A DNA stretch of 64,000 bases from Leptospira biflexa serovar Patoc strain 'Patoc 1 (Paris)' (GCF_000017685.1 NC_010602.1:2987001-3051000), one strand, 5' to 3'; positions 36,111 to 45,216 are shown, counted from the first letter of the stretch. Numbers and translations are program-made. Notes: generated by a model not told the origin, from the letters alone.

Positions 36111-36623
36111 CTAATTCAACTTCAATCCCAGTTTTTTCAGTTTGGGAAAGATCACATAATGGCAGTACGGATTTTGTGGGTTTAAGGTAAAATAATTTTG
36201 GTGGTAGTCTTCTGCAGGGTAAAAGGTGGGAGCAGGAGAAATTTCTGTGACAATAGGATCTGGAAACAGAAACGCGTGTTTACGTTTGGATTCAACTGCT
36301 AATTCTTTTTGCTTTTCGTTCAAATAAAAAATCACAGAACGGTATTGTGTTCCCACATCATTTCCTTGTTTGTTGAGAGTCGTTGGATCATGGGAAACCC
36401 AAAAGATCTCAAGGATTTTTGCATACGAAATGATTTCAGGATTGTATTCAATTTGGATCACTTCCGCATGCCCTGTGGTGCCTGTACAAATCTCTTTATA
36501 ACTTGGGTTTGGTGATGATCCTCCAGCATACCCAGAAACAACGGATAAAACTCCTGGAATACGTAAGTACACTGCTTCCGTACACCAAAAACACCCTCCA
36601 CCTAAAATTGCTTTTTCCGTCAT
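36111..36623 (-). CDS. msrA: peptide-methionine (S)-S-oxide reductase
   Basis: The 170-residue MsrA has the catalytic Cys in GGGCFWCTEAVY (Cys11) and the conserved GYAGG, TGHAEV and YRSVIFY blocks. The second Cys at position 14 (GCFWC in place of GCFWG) is a known variation. It repairs oxidised methionine. Its ATG overlaps the mtnA stop by 4 bp, linking methionine repair to methionine salvage. Confidence 0.95.
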   Translation of the reverse strand: MTEKAILGGGCFWCTEAVYLRIPGVLSVVSGYAGGSSPNPSYKEICTGTTGHAEVIQIEYNPEIISYAKILEIFWVSHDPTTLNKQGNDVGTQYRSVIFYLNEKQKELAVESKRKHAFLFPDPIVTEISPAPTFYPAEDYHQNYFTLNPQNPYCHYVIFPKLKKLGLKLN

Positions 36624-37693
36624 ACATTCTTTAGACGAAAAGAAATCTCCTCAGGTACAAAACATCCTAATTCTGTGATAAAGTTTTTGATAAATTTTGC
36701 CTTTGTGATGTCAAAGGATGGATTGAGAGCCCGTGCACCGATTGGAGAGGTTTTTCCCTCTGGAAATAAAAAGTTTCCTTCTTCGTTTTTCAAAAAATCA
36801 AATTGGGTGACTTCTGATTCTTTGCGCATTTCAATGGGAATCTCATCTCCCGTTTTTAGTTTTAAGTCAAAACTGTCTTTTGTGGCACAGACATAAAATG
36901 GCACTTTGTGTTCATAAGCAACAATGGCAAGATTGTAAGTACCAATTTTATTGGCTGTATCTCCATTAGTGGCAACGCGGTCACAACCCACAAGCACGGC
37001 ATCAATCTTACGATGGTTCATAAGCCAACCAGACATTCCATCCGTAATGATATAACATTCAATCCCCTCTTCCATCATCTCAAAGGCAGTGAGCCTTGAA
37101 CCTTGGAGGAAGGGCCGAGTTTCATCAGCATAAACCACCACTTTTTTACCTTGGTCTCGCAAACTCCGAATCACACCGAGTGCTGTGCCATGCCCAGCTG
37201 TGGCAAGTGCTCCTGTATTACAATGGGTGATGATATGAAACTCATTTTGGTTTTTTGGAAAAAGATCGGCACCGTTTTTTCCTAAGGTTTGATTTGCCTT
37301 TAAGTCTTGAACCATCATCTCTAGGGCATATGATTCCCAAACCTTAGCGATGGAATCCCAATGGGAGACCCCTTCTACTCGTTTTTTTGCTTCCTTCAAT
37401 GCAAAACTTAAGTTCACTGCAGTAGGTCTTGACTCAAACACTTGTTTGATGAGGGAATCAACATCCACTGGATTTGAATTTCCAGATTTTTTTTTGGCAC
37501 CCAGTGTGATACCAAAGATGCCTGTGATGGCAATTGCGGGAGCTCCCCTAACGGCCATTTCACGGATAGCCACAATTGTTTCTTCCATTGTTTGGATTTG
37601 CAAAAATTCCTTTTTCCCGGGTAGTACCCTTTGGTCAAGAAGGGAGAGAAAAGTGGATTTCCACTGGATGGGTAAAAATTCCGGTTGGGACAT
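36620..37693 (-). CDS. mtnA: S-methyl-5-thioribose-1-phosphate isomerase
   Basis: The product (357 residues from ATG 37693, GGAGAG ribosome site) matches MtnA/eIF2B-like isomerases: REMAVRGAPAIAI, THCNTGALATAGHGTALG (with the catalytic Cys), VYADETRPFLQGSRLTAFEM and the catalytic Asp in VLVGCDRVATNGDTANKIGTY. It converts methylthioribose-1-phosphate to methylthioribulose-1-phosphate in methionine salvage. The frame stays open upstream to 37780, but the ATG with the good ribosome site is preferred. It is co-translated with msrA. The divergent phasin-like gene starts 117 bp away. Confidence 0.95.
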   Translation of the reverse strand: MSQPEFLPIQWKSTFLSLLDQRVLPGKKEFLQIQTMEETIVAIREMAVRGAPAIAITGIFGITLGAKKKSGNSNPVDVDSLIKQVFESRPTAVNLSFALKEAKKRVEGVSHWDSIAKVWESYALEMMVQDLKANQTLGKNGADLFPKNQNEFHIITHCNTGALATAGHGTALGVIRSLRDQGKKVVVYADETRPFLQGSRLTAFEMMEEGIECYIITDGMSGWLMNHRKIDAVLVGCDRVATNGDTANKIGTYNLAIVAYEHKVPFYVCATKDSFDLKLKTGDEIPIEMRKESEVTQFDFLKNEEGNFLFPEGKTSPIGARALNPSFDITKAKFIKNFITELGCFVPEEISFRLKNV

Positions 37694-37752
37694 CTCTCCA
37701 TTTTTTTTGGTAGGTGTGGAAAAAAAATGAAAAAACGGGTTGACGGATCCGT

Positions 37753-37787
37753 GTGCATCGCACAAAAAAGAATAGTGCATTGCACAA
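37753..37787 (+). promoter_or_regulatory. two tandem TGC-N3-GCA dyads upstream of the phasin-like gene
   Basis: GTGCATCGCACAA (37753-37765) and GTGCATTGCACAA (37775-37787) are near-identical, each a palindrome around 3 bases. They lie 22 bp apart, two helical turns, on the same face of the DNA, ending 22 bp before the phasin-like ATG. TGC-N3-GCA is the core of the PhaR operator known upstream of phasin genes in other bacteria, which makes a phasin-regulator site the leading guess. Confidence 0.65.
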
Positions 37788-37809
37788 CTGACAACCGAAA
37801 AAAGGGGAA

Positions 37810-38082
37810 ATGAAAATGGAACAACAAGTAAAAGACGGATTAAACTTTATCTTAGGCGCAGTGAATACTGCAAAAGTAGAAGCGGAAAAAGCATTCTCTA
37901 CAATCAATACAGAATTTCAAAACTTAGCAGCGAAAGGTGCTCAAGACCAAAGCGAAGTTTCTGTAAACCTTAGAAAATACGTTCAAGAAGGTCTTTCTCA
38001 AGTAGAAACCATCATTGGAAAAGCAAACACTGTTGTAGCTGATGCAAAAGCAAAAGTAGCAACTGTTACATCTAAAGCATAA
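37810..38082 (+). CDS. phasin-like small helical protein
   Basis: The 90-residue protein (MKMEQQVKDGLNFILGAVNT) is one long amphipathic helix rich in Ala, Lys, Glu and Val with no Cys or Trp, ending AKAKVATVTSKA. This is the look of phasins and phasin-superfamily proteins that coat polyhydroxyalkanoate granules or act as small chaperones. The ribosome site AAGGGGA is strong and codons are uniform, suggesting high expression. Two tandem operator-like dyads sit upstream and a hairpin terminator follows, so it is probably a monocistronic, tightly regulated gene. Confidence 0.75.
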   Translation: MKMEQQVKDGLNFILGAVNTAKVEAEKAFSTINTEFQNLAAKGAQDQSEVSVNLRKYVQEGLSQVETIIGKANTVVADAKAKVATVTSKA

Positions 38083-38088
38083 TCCAAA

Positions 38089-38829
38089 TCACTTATCAAA
38101 AGACCCGGATACTTCACCTCTATTCGGGTTTTTCTTTTCCCACTCACCTTTCCAAATAACCCAATCCGATCCCAAGGCCAAATGCAGATAAGATTCCACG
38201 GAATCCAATGTCAAAAAAGCATCATAATTGATTTCAAACGAAGTTAAATTTTCTCGACTCGAGTTTCCTAGTCGCATTCGAAATAATTCTACAAGCTCCA
38301 ATCGATCTTTAACAAACATATCTTCTGTATTCTTTTGAGAGTGGGAGAAAAATTTTTCCACGGCATAGGTAAAGATATGATCCGCTGATAAAAAAGAGTA
38401 TTCAATCGAATCTTTTGCGATTTCAAGAAACAATATTTCCCACAACTCAGCCAGCGCACCTTCTTTTGTTTTACAATCATATGCTTGACAGATTGAGGTT
38501 CCATAAAACGAAAAATTTTGGCTTTTGGGATCACCTGTAAAGATAGGATGAATCATACAACCTATCCTTTGTTTGGTGTCATCTACATATCCCAAAAAGG
38601 GACAATTATAAGTCATCTCATCTTTTTTTGGAATATGGGCTTCTTTTGTTTCTCTATCTTTGCGATAGATGGGAAAACTATGTCGAATGGAAAAATCCAC
38701 TGTTGTTTTAAATTCAGTGGTTCTTTCTAAAAGGAGGTTTTTATATTCGTTTGGTTGGAGTTTTAAATTGAAGAGTCCACAACAAGCACCACAGGAAACA
38801 TTCCCTTTTTCTGGATGGCATAAACTCAA
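38089..38829 (-). CDS. YkgJ-like Cys-cluster (zinc/iron-chelating) protein
   Basis: The 246-residue protein has the cysteine spacing of the YkgJ/UPF0153 family: SCGACCGLF near residue 13, then YNCPFLGYVDD, RIGCMIHP and CQAYDC. These eight or so Cys probably hold zinc or an iron-sulfur cluster. No enzymatic activity is established for the family. It is the last gene of the sigma/236-residue/CHAT operon, overlapping the CHAT gene by 4 bp, so it is likely translated with it. Confidence 0.78.
   Translation of the reverse strand: MSLCHPEKGNVSCGACCGLFNLKLQPNEYKNLLLERTTEFKTTVDFSIRHSFPIYRKDRETKEAHIPKKDEMTYNCPFLGYVDDTKQRIGCMIHPIFTGDPKSQNFSFYGTSICQAYDCKTKEGALAELWEILFLEIAKDSIEYSFLSADHIFTYAVEKFFSHSQKNTEDMFVKDRLELVELFRMRLGNSSRENLTSFEINYDAFLTLDSVESYLHLALGSDWVIWKGEWEKKNPNRGEVSGSFDK
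38103..38133 (+). terminator. terminator of the phasin-like gene
   Basis: ACCCG (38103-38107) pairs with CGGGT, followed by TTTTC, about 20 bp after the phasin-like stop. A run of four A upstream can extend the stem with a bulge. The site lies inside the 3' end of the convergent Cys-cluster gene. Confidence 0.6.
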
Positions 38830-40643
38830 TTCTGTTTGGCCCCTAATACAAATGGAATGAGGCCATTGAATACAAGTTCCAAATCACCTGTTTCTTTTTT
38901 TTCTTTGAAATAAGTTTGGAAAGGAATCACCATTTTACGACTTTCGTGAACCAAAACCAAGTTTCCCTTTTGATGCGCCAATTGTTCTAATAGTTTTTCG
39001 CGCGAACCATGTGACGCAGGATACAGGTATGAAGGTTTGATTCCTTTGAAATAAAAATGTGGATTGTTGTTTTCCGAAACAAGTAAGATACTGATTCGTT
39101 CTAGTTCAGCAAATTCGAGTAACATGTTTTCCAAAAAAAATTGAAGTATGATTTGGTAGGATTCTAATTCTTCCGAATTGATATCACCTTGTTCCCAACC
39201 TTCCATCCAACCTAAAATTTTAAAAACGGTTTCCTTTTGTTCATGTAAAACAGGGAGAGCCGTCTCAAAGATACTTGTGATTTTTAATTTTTGAAAATCC
39301 CAAACACAACTATAAACAAGTTCCCACCATTTTCGAAGTGTAACAGCATCATCCAAATTATTCGGTATGGATTTGTTCATTGCATGTGATGCATGGTCAC
39401 TAAAAACGATCATTCCAACCACTTGGCTAATTGCTTCAAAGAGTCGGATTAAATTAAGGAGGTTTGATTTATCTACCGTTTTGGTTTTGTTCAAATTAGT
39501 ACATTTGGAATAGGCTGATGCAATTGGTGTCGGATAAAACTCTATGACTGCGGTTGGGTTCAGGATCTTTGCCGAATGGAAATTCCTTCGCTCTTTTGCA
39601 AACATAGAAAAATCAGGATTCCCGTACAAAGAATAATTGGCCCAAGTCAAATCATTGGCATGGTAATTCCTACGTGCAAATTCTTTCGAAAGATAAAGGG
39701 ACTCACCCACCGATTTATCCGAAAACAAATAGGTATAAAATCGAACCGTAAAATCAATAGTCCTCTCGTTATCCAAAATTTCCCAATTGGTTCCAACAAA
39801 TGTTTTGATCCCAGCTGTTAAAAAAGCACCCGCATATTGATTGAGGATGTTTGTATTTAGTTTTTTACCTGCCGATTTTGCCGACATACAAGAGTTAGAG
39901 AAAACTAAATCGGTATCAATTCCTGTGGATTTGATCTCTCTTGCTTTTAAGACTTTCCCGTCTGATAACAACCAACCATTCTCCAGAGAATCATCTGAAA
40001 AATGGAGATGACCCGAATAATGGATGATGTGTTTGTCTTTGATAAGAGAAAGTAACTTGAGTTTGGTGACTTGTTTGCCACCAATGAATTCTAATTCCAA
40101 TAGATGGTTTGGTACTTTTTGGCTGAGAACAGAAAACAAAACTTCGCCTTCCTTTTGGGCATGAGGAAGGTCTTCCGTGGGATCAGCAATGATGAGCATT
40201 TTGATCTTTCTATTTTCTTGGTGAGTGGACCTATGTAATCCACCTCGGATGGTTTTCCCAATCCGAAATTTATCAGAAAGGAAACTATTACCGTCGTGTA
40301 AAAGTTCCCAAGGGACAAGAGCCAGAGTTGGATCAATATTAAAATGGATACTTTGTTTGTTTGTGTTTTTTAATTTTTCAATGATCGATGTTGGAAAAAA
40401 CTGCTGGAAAAAAGTTTCCCCGAGTACCTTTAGGTCTTGTAGAATATCGACATTTAAAATTTGGTTTGGTTTTGATAAAACCGACTGGGAAACGTGGACA
40501 AGTCTTTCCACTTCACCCAAATATTCTAATATAAGATCATCGTCTAACGTAGATTGGATATGAGATTCTTCAACGGGAAGATTGTCTTCCAAAACATTGA
40601 AGATATTTACATTGCCAACACGATCGATGATGAGAGAGAGCAT
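38826..40643 (-). CDS. CHAT-domain caspase-like protease
   Basis: The 605-residue protein has a CHAT domain at about residues 100-350. The catalytic His is in IIHYSGHLHF (His212) and the catalytic Cys in LVFSNSCMSA (Cys252); PWELLHDG, FRIGKTIRG and AGAFLTAGIKTFVGTNWEI are further CHAT hallmarks. CHAT proteases are caspase relatives; some act in type III CRISPR (TPR-CHAT) and gasdermin-type defence systems. There is no TPR or gasdermin here. The 250-residue C-terminal region is unrecognised. It is third in an operon led by a sigma factor, 12 bp after the 236-residue gene. Confidence 0.88.
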   Translation of the reverse strand: MLSLIIDRVGNVNIFNVLEDNLPVEESHIQSTLDDDLILEYLGEVERLVHVSQSVLSKPNQILNVDILQDLKVLGETFFQQFFPTSIIEKLKNTNKQSIHFNIDPTLALVPWELLHDGNSFLSDKFRIGKTIRGGLHRSTHQENRKIKMLIIADPTEDLPHAQKEGEVLFSVLSQKVPNHLLELEFIGGKQVTKLKLLSLIKDKHIIHYSGHLHFSDDSLENGWLLSDGKVLKAREIKSTGIDTDLVFSNSCMSAKSAGKKLNTNILNQYAGAFLTAGIKTFVGTNWEILDNERTIDFTVRFYTYLFSDKSVGESLYLSKEFARRNYHANDLTWANYSLYGNPDFSMFAKERRNFHSAKILNPTAVIEFYPTPIASAYSKCTNLNKTKTVDKSNLLNLIRLFEAISQVVGMIVFSDHASHAMNKSIPNNLDDAVTLRKWWELVYSCVWDFQKLKITSIFETALPVLHEQKETVFKILGWMEGWEQGDINSEELESYQIILQFFLENMLLEFAELERISILLVSENNNPHFYFKGIKPSYLYPASHGSREKLLEQLAHQKGNLVLVHESRKMVIPFQTYFKEKKETGDLELVFNGLIPFVLGAKQN

Positions 40644-40655
40644 CCTCTCATGAAG

Positions 40656-41366
40656 CTATCCAAGGAGAATGGACAAGTCAAACGATTTTGAAACATTAGG
40701 ACCGACAAACTCGATGGTATAACTACCTGGGGTTAACCCCGAAAAACTAACACTGCCATCCAAATTGATTTTGTTGGAAAGGATGAACCTTCCATCCCGG
40801 CGGAGGTTCACTTGTTGGAACCCATGCCCACCTTCTGCTTTGACAGAAAGATACACTTCCCCTTCGTTTTCTTTGACAATTTGATAATAGAACTTTTGGT
40901 TTTCCTTTGTTGTCTCCTCAAAGATGACAGAACTTGCCTCATCCGAACGTACTTCAGCAGAGGCAGATCGCATCGCTGGCGCGAGCTCCAAACTTTCTCG
41001 GATTTGAAGTGATTCGATGAGACTGTCAATCACACGAATCCCCGATTGCGTGAGACGGACGATGAGATTGTCTTTCTTCTCGGGAGTGGAGAGGTTTTGC
41101 TTTGCGTATTCTCGTAAGAACTGTGGAAAAGGCAATTGGGCTCTGTGGAGATTAGATTCCGCTTTTTGGAGGGCAAAGGCTTCTGCCAAAGGATGGTCTT
41201 TGGCCGTTTCTTCCCGCAATTGGGCAAAGAAGGTCTCCTCACAATACCAATATGCTTCCCAAAGGTCTGGGTGATCTTGCAACTCAGCCTCACTAGGGAA
41301 TGCGCCTTTGAGGAATAAATCCCGAGCGATTTCCAATGATTCTGCGTTAAAGTCCTGATGTTCCAT
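40656..41366 (-). CDS. unknown protein between sigma factor and CHAT genes
   Basis: The 236-residue protein has no signal peptide or membrane helix. Residues 1-120 are helical and acidic (EAELQDHPDLWEAYWYCEET, LPFPQFLREYAKQ), as in cytoplasmic anti-sigma domains. The last 80 residues form a small beta sandwich (QQVNLRRDGRFILSNKINLD, GLTPGSYTIEFVGP) resembling carboxypeptidase-regulatory-like modules. Lying between a sigma factor and a CHAT protease, it is a candidate regulator of the sigma factor or substrate of the protease. No family can be named with certainty. Confidence 0.7.
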   Translation of the reverse strand: MEHQDFNAESLEIARDLFLKGAFPSEAELQDHPDLWEAYWYCEETFFAQLREETAKDHPLAEAFALQKAESNLHRAQLPFPQFLREYAKQNLSTPEKKDNLIVRLTQSGIRVIDSLIESLQIRESLELAPAMRSASAEVRSDEASSVIFEETTKENQKFYYQIVKENEGEVYLSVKAEGGHGFQQVNLRRDGRFILSNKINLDGSVSFSGLTPGSYTIEFVGPNVSKSFDLSILLG

Positions 41367-41402
41367 GTGGCCCCTCCACGATGTATTGTATGACGAAGGA
41401 AA

Positions 41403-42321
41403 TTACGGCTCCACCGCAATTGAATGCATTTTTTTTTGTATTTTTTCGAGTACCCGGAGCAGGGTGACACTCACACCACTTTCGGAAATCCCTAAGATTC
41501 GTGCAATTTCCCGGTAAGGGGTGCGGACAAGAAAGTGTCCTTTTTGTTTTTTCTCGATGAGTTTTTTGCGTTGTTCGTACTTCTTCGCAAGGGCATGGTC
41601 CAATCGTTCTTTATAATATTGTGCTTCTACTGAGTCCCCTTGGGCTTTTTGTTTTTTTTTGTTCCTTCAAATCGAGAATATTCAAATACAAAGATGTGAT
41701 CTTATCTTCCATTTTGAGGTTATCCTCTTCCCGATGGGACAAATCCTCTCGGAGATTCAGGATTTCGGTGCGAATTTCTTCCTCACTACGTTTTGTTTTT
41801 TCCGCCACGAATTGTAATTCTTCCGGATCGAGGTGCAAATAATACACAAACGACAATTTGAAAACAATCCGGTTTTCCATTTTGATTGTGGAAAGTACGG
41901 ATTGGAATTGGTCTGTGACGTCATGGGCAAGGGCTAAAGCATCGGCGCGTGTGTCTGGTTCGTCCTCGATCGTGCTGTATTCTTTCCCTTCTTGGTTGAC
42001 CTTAGAGATGGTTTGGGTTTTCACTTCCCGTTTGGTACGTTGCCAATCGATGAGTAGGTTTCGTAGTACGGAGAAAAACCAAGTTTTAAAACTGGATTTC
42101 CCTACAAAACTTTTGAATCGTTTGCCCGATTTTAAACGTTCAAAGGCATAAATATAATAATCAGAGGCATCGTCTTCCGTTAGATGGAACACACGAATGG
42201 GGAAATTATAAATATCTTGGGAATAATGCTCAAAAAACTTTTCTAAGGCCTTTTCATTGCCTGTCCCACATTCTTTGACAAGTTCTAATATTTCTTCCGT
42301 TGAATAAGAAGTCTGATTCAT
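41403..42321 (-). CDS. sigma-70 family factor, split by an A9 frameshift
   Basis: The first frame (42321 to 41611) encodes sigma region 2 ([18 protein letters not shown], then [19 protein letters not shown]) and a long linker, ending shortly after an A9 tract (plus-strand T9 at 41652-41660). The next frame (through 41403) supplies the rest: a basic helix and region 4 with helix-turn-helix [19 protein letters not shown]. If the tract had eight A the two would join as one 300-residue protein ([20 protein letters not shown] across the joint). The factor would direct polymerase to unknown promoters. The broken state could be real slippage control, phase variation or a sequence error. Confidence 0.8.
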
Positions 42322-42366
42322 AAACTACTTTCCTAAAAAAGAACCCACAAAGAGACTTCTAATAAC

Positions 42367-43281
42367 ATGAAACGTATTGTTGTGATTTTGACTCTTCTGG
42401 CAAGTTTTATTTTCGCGGAAGGACAGAAGTCCGAAGGGAAACTGGAATTTGTTTGGCCCATCCAAGGTTTGGAACTTTCCTCCCTCATCACGAGTACTTT
42501 TGGTGAATCCAGAAAAGACCACTTTCACAATGGTTTGGACATTTCTTCTGTTTTACAACCAGTGCGATCCATGGGAGATGGTTTCATTTTATACTCGCGT
42601 TATGCGGAAGACAATCCTTTTGAAGAAGAAAGGGGTTCTGGGAATATTGTTTGGGTTGCACATAAAAATGGTTATGTGAGCGGTTATTACCACTTAGGTG
42701 GCACTCGAAACGAACTCGTTAAAAATCATAAACCAGTCAAAGCAGGTGATCCCATTGGGATCTCTGGAAATACAGGTCACTCGACGGGTGGACACCTACA
42801 TTTTGTTCTTGGAAAAGATTTTGGGAAAACCCTACTTGATCCCCTCTCCCATTTACCTCCCGTGGAAGACACCATGCCCCCTCAGATAGCGAATTTATTC
42901 ATCCATGTGGGGGAAAATTATACTAACTTAAATGATGGTGATAACATCAATGTATCAAAAGCCTTTCCATTGACAGTCAGTATCATTGATGGTGGGATCA
43001 AAAATAGCCAACGCAGAGGAATCAAAGAAGTAAAATACCTTTTTAATGGGGAAGCTTATAAAAAAGCAAATTTTGAATCCTTACAATTTGATGGATCCAA
43101 ATGGAAAACCAAGGACGGACATAGTTTTGAAGATTTATTTTTCAAAGACCGATATCTGGTTGGAGTTCTCAACCTCAAAGCCGGTGAGAATACGATCAAA
43201 GTACAAACCAAAGATTTTTCAGGTAAGGAATCGGAAAGAAATTTTAGCATTAACATCACAAGGATCAGTGGAGGAAATTAA
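42367..43281 (+). CDS. M23-family metallopeptidase, exported
   Basis: The 304-residue protein has a cleavable signal peptide (MKRIVVILTLLASFIFAEG) and an M23/LytM domain: zinc ligands in HFHNGLDISS (His54, Asp58) and GGHLHFVLG, with GNTGHSTGG. Such enzymes cut peptidoglycan cross-links or act as regulators. The C-terminal 130 residues form a beta-sandwich. The gene is divergent from the sigma factor (45 bp apart). A bidirectional terminator overlaps its stop. Confidence 0.9.
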   Translation: MKRIVVILTLLASFIFAEGQKSEGKLEFVWPIQGLELSSLITSTFGESRKDHFHNGLDISSVLQPVRSMGDGFILYSRYAEDNPFEEERGSGNIVWVAHKNGYVSGYYHLGGTRNELVKNHKPVKAGDPIGISGNTGHSTGGHLHFVLGKDFGKTLLDPLSHLPPVEDTMPPQIANLFIHVGENYTNLNDGDNINVSKAFPLTVSIIDGGIKNSQRRGIKEVKYLFNGEAYKKANFESLQFDGSKWKTKDGHSFEDLFFKDRYLVGVLNLKAGENTIKVQTKDFSGKESERNFSINITRISGGN

Positions 43282-43290
43282 TCCCTCCAC
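43268..43290. terminator. bidirectional hairpin between M23 and acyl-CoA ligase genes
   Basis: GTGGAGG (43268-43274) pairs with CCTCCAC (43284-43290) around a 9-base loop that contains the M23 stop codon. It could end transcription from both converging genes, though T-runs are short. Confidence 0.5.
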
Positions 43291-43326
43291 CAACACCAAG
43301 TTACATTCTCTAATGATGTTTTGATT

Positions 43327-45216
43327 TTAATCGTATAAAGATTGGATTTCCTTTTTATACTTTTCTGTGATCACATGGCGTTTGAGTGATAACTTTGCAG
43401 TCAATTCATCTCCCACTTCAAATGCTTTCGGAATCACAACCACACCCACAACTCGTTCAAAAGATTTGAACCCAGTTTGGGAGTTGATTTTGGATTTGAT
43501 TTCCGATTCCATTTTTTGGATTACTTCTTTTTCATTCCAAAAATTTTTCCCAACAGGAGTATCAAAACGATTGAGGTTTGGATACACAAGGGCACTCAAA
43601 AACTTTTGGTCTTGGCCCACAACCATACACTGGTCAATCCATTCTGATTCCAAAATTTTCGATTCGATTGGTACCGGTTCCACATTTTCACCACCAAGTA
43701 ACACAATGGTTTCTTTGGAACGGCCAACGATCCTTAAATGATGATTGGAAGTAAATATCCCTAAATCTCCAGTGTTTAACCATCCATCCACCAATACTTT
43801 GTTTGTTGCATCTGGATTTTTATAATAACCAGCCATCACTTGATTACCTTTTACATGGATTTCACCTTTCCTACCATACACAAATTTTCCAATTTCTGTA
43901 TCAAGGAACACCTCTCCAGTCTGTAAATCAACAAGACGCAGTTGAGTTTTAGGGAATATTTTTCCAACAGATCCTGGAATGATTTCCTCAAATGTCCGCA
44001 TCGCAAGGACAGGTGCCGTTTCTGTCATCCCGTATCCTTCTAAAACAGGAATCCCAATCATGTTAAAAAATTCATCCACATGAAAAGGAAGTGCTCCTCC
44101 TCCGGAAACAGACCCACGTAATTCCCCACCAGTTGCCTTTCTGATCTTTGACAAAACTAAAAAATCAAAAACAAGATAAGGAATCCATACGAGAAAAAAA
44201 CGAATCAGATGGAAAACATATCGAATCGAAAATTTCCAAAATACAATGGGATGGATATCCAAAACGTTCCCTGTGATGATTTGCCTGGAATGGAAAAATA
44301 TTTTTGCAAAAAACATCGAAACTTGGAACATCTTTTGTTTTAATCGCGAAGATTTGTTTAAGGTACCCAATATTCCTGAGTAGATGCTTTCCCATAACCT
44401 GGGAGCTGAGGCCATAAAATTAGGTTTAACAAACCTTAGGTCCTCTTTGAGTGTCCGCACACTGCTATAATATGTACATGCTCCGTAAGACAAACTAAAT
44501 ATCTCAAAAATCCGTTCAAAGATATGCCAAATGGGTAAGATCGAAAGGGTTTTATCCCCTTTATTCAAACGGATTGGCAAATTATGTAATTGGAACAATA
44601 TATTCCCATGTGTGAGCATCACACCTTTGGGAGTCCCCGTTGTCCCAGAAGTATAAATCATGGTAAATAAATCGGATTCTATGATTGTATTGTTTTGGAA
44701 TAAGTGATCTGAAGGATCTTCTTTTCTTTTTTCGGAACCTTTTGCAACTAACTCTTGCAAGGTAAATATTCTTATTTTTTTAGATTTGAGTTCCTTGTTT
44801 GCTTTGGGTGGATAGAAGAGTATGATTTCTTTGAGGAATTCTAAGTCCTTTTCCAACCGTATGACCTTTTCAAAAACAGAATCATTTTCAACAAACAATA
44901 CTTTCGATTCTGAATGATTGAGAATATACAAAATATCTTGGTCTGTGACATCGGATGCCCGTGGTACATCGATGGCACCAAGTAAAGTCGTAGCGATACT
45001 GGTTTGGATCCATTCATACGAATTGTCTGCAAAGATGGCTACTTTGTCTCTTTCTGATAAGAACTCTGTGAGTCCTGATGCTAAATTTTTGGCATCAGTC
45101 AACAATTCATTATACGTTTTGAATTGGTAAACACCCGATCCCATTCTTGTTGCAAATGCATTTTTATGCCCAAATCGCTTTGGCAGATCCAAATAAAAAT
45201 CTATCATGGTTCGCAT
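43327..45216 (-). CDS. long-chain acyl-CoA synthetase (AMP-forming)
   Basis: The 629-residue enzyme has the AMP-binding signature MIYTSGTTGTPKGVMLTHGN, the GYGMTETAPVL block and the GWLNTGDLG motif with the hinge IVGRSKETIVLLGGENV. It activates long-chain fatty acids for beta-oxidation or lipid synthesis. A hydrophobic stretch in the middle (FFHSRQIITGNVLDIHPIVF, FLVWIPYLVFDFLVL) suggests membrane association, as in many spirochaetal FadD-type ligases. ATG 45216 has a GAGGAA ribosome site. It lies downstream of the AraC-type regulator on the same strand. Confidence 0.9.
   Translation of the reverse strand: MRTMIDFYLDLPKRFGHKNAFATRMGSGVYQFKTYNELLTDAKNLASGLTEFLSERDKVAIFADNSYEWIQTSIATTLLGAIDVPRASDVTDQDILYILNHSESKVLFVENDSVFEKVIRLEKDLEFLKEIILFYPPKANKELKSKKIRIFTLQELVAKGSEKRKEDPSDHLFQNNTIIESDLFTMIYTSGTTGTPKGVMLTHGNILFQLHNLPIRLNKGDKTLSILPIWHIFERIFEIFSLSYGACTYYSSVRTLKEDLRFVKPNFMASAPRLWESIYSGILGTLNKSSRLKQKMFQVSMFFAKIFFHSRQIITGNVLDIHPIVFWKFSIRYVFHLIRFFLVWIPYLVFDFLVLSKIRKATGGELRGSVSGGGALPFHVDEFFNMIGIPVLEGYGMTETAPVLAMRTFEEIIPGSVGKIFPKTQLRLVDLQTGEVFLDTEIGKFVYGRKGEIHVKGNQVMAGYYKNPDATNKVLVDGWLNTGDLGIFTSNHHLRIVGRSKETIVLLGGENVEPVPIESKILESEWIDQCMVVGQDQKFLSALVYPNLNRFDTPVGKNFWNEKEVIQKMESEIKSKINSQTGFKSFERVVGVVVIPKAFEVGDELTAKLSLKRHVITEKYKKEIQSLYD

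Noticed and set aside
42322..42366. Shared regulation of the M23 peptidase with the sigma-CHAT operon
   Set aside because: Only 45 bp separate the divergent starts, but no operator-like dyad or promoter pair could be defended by eye.
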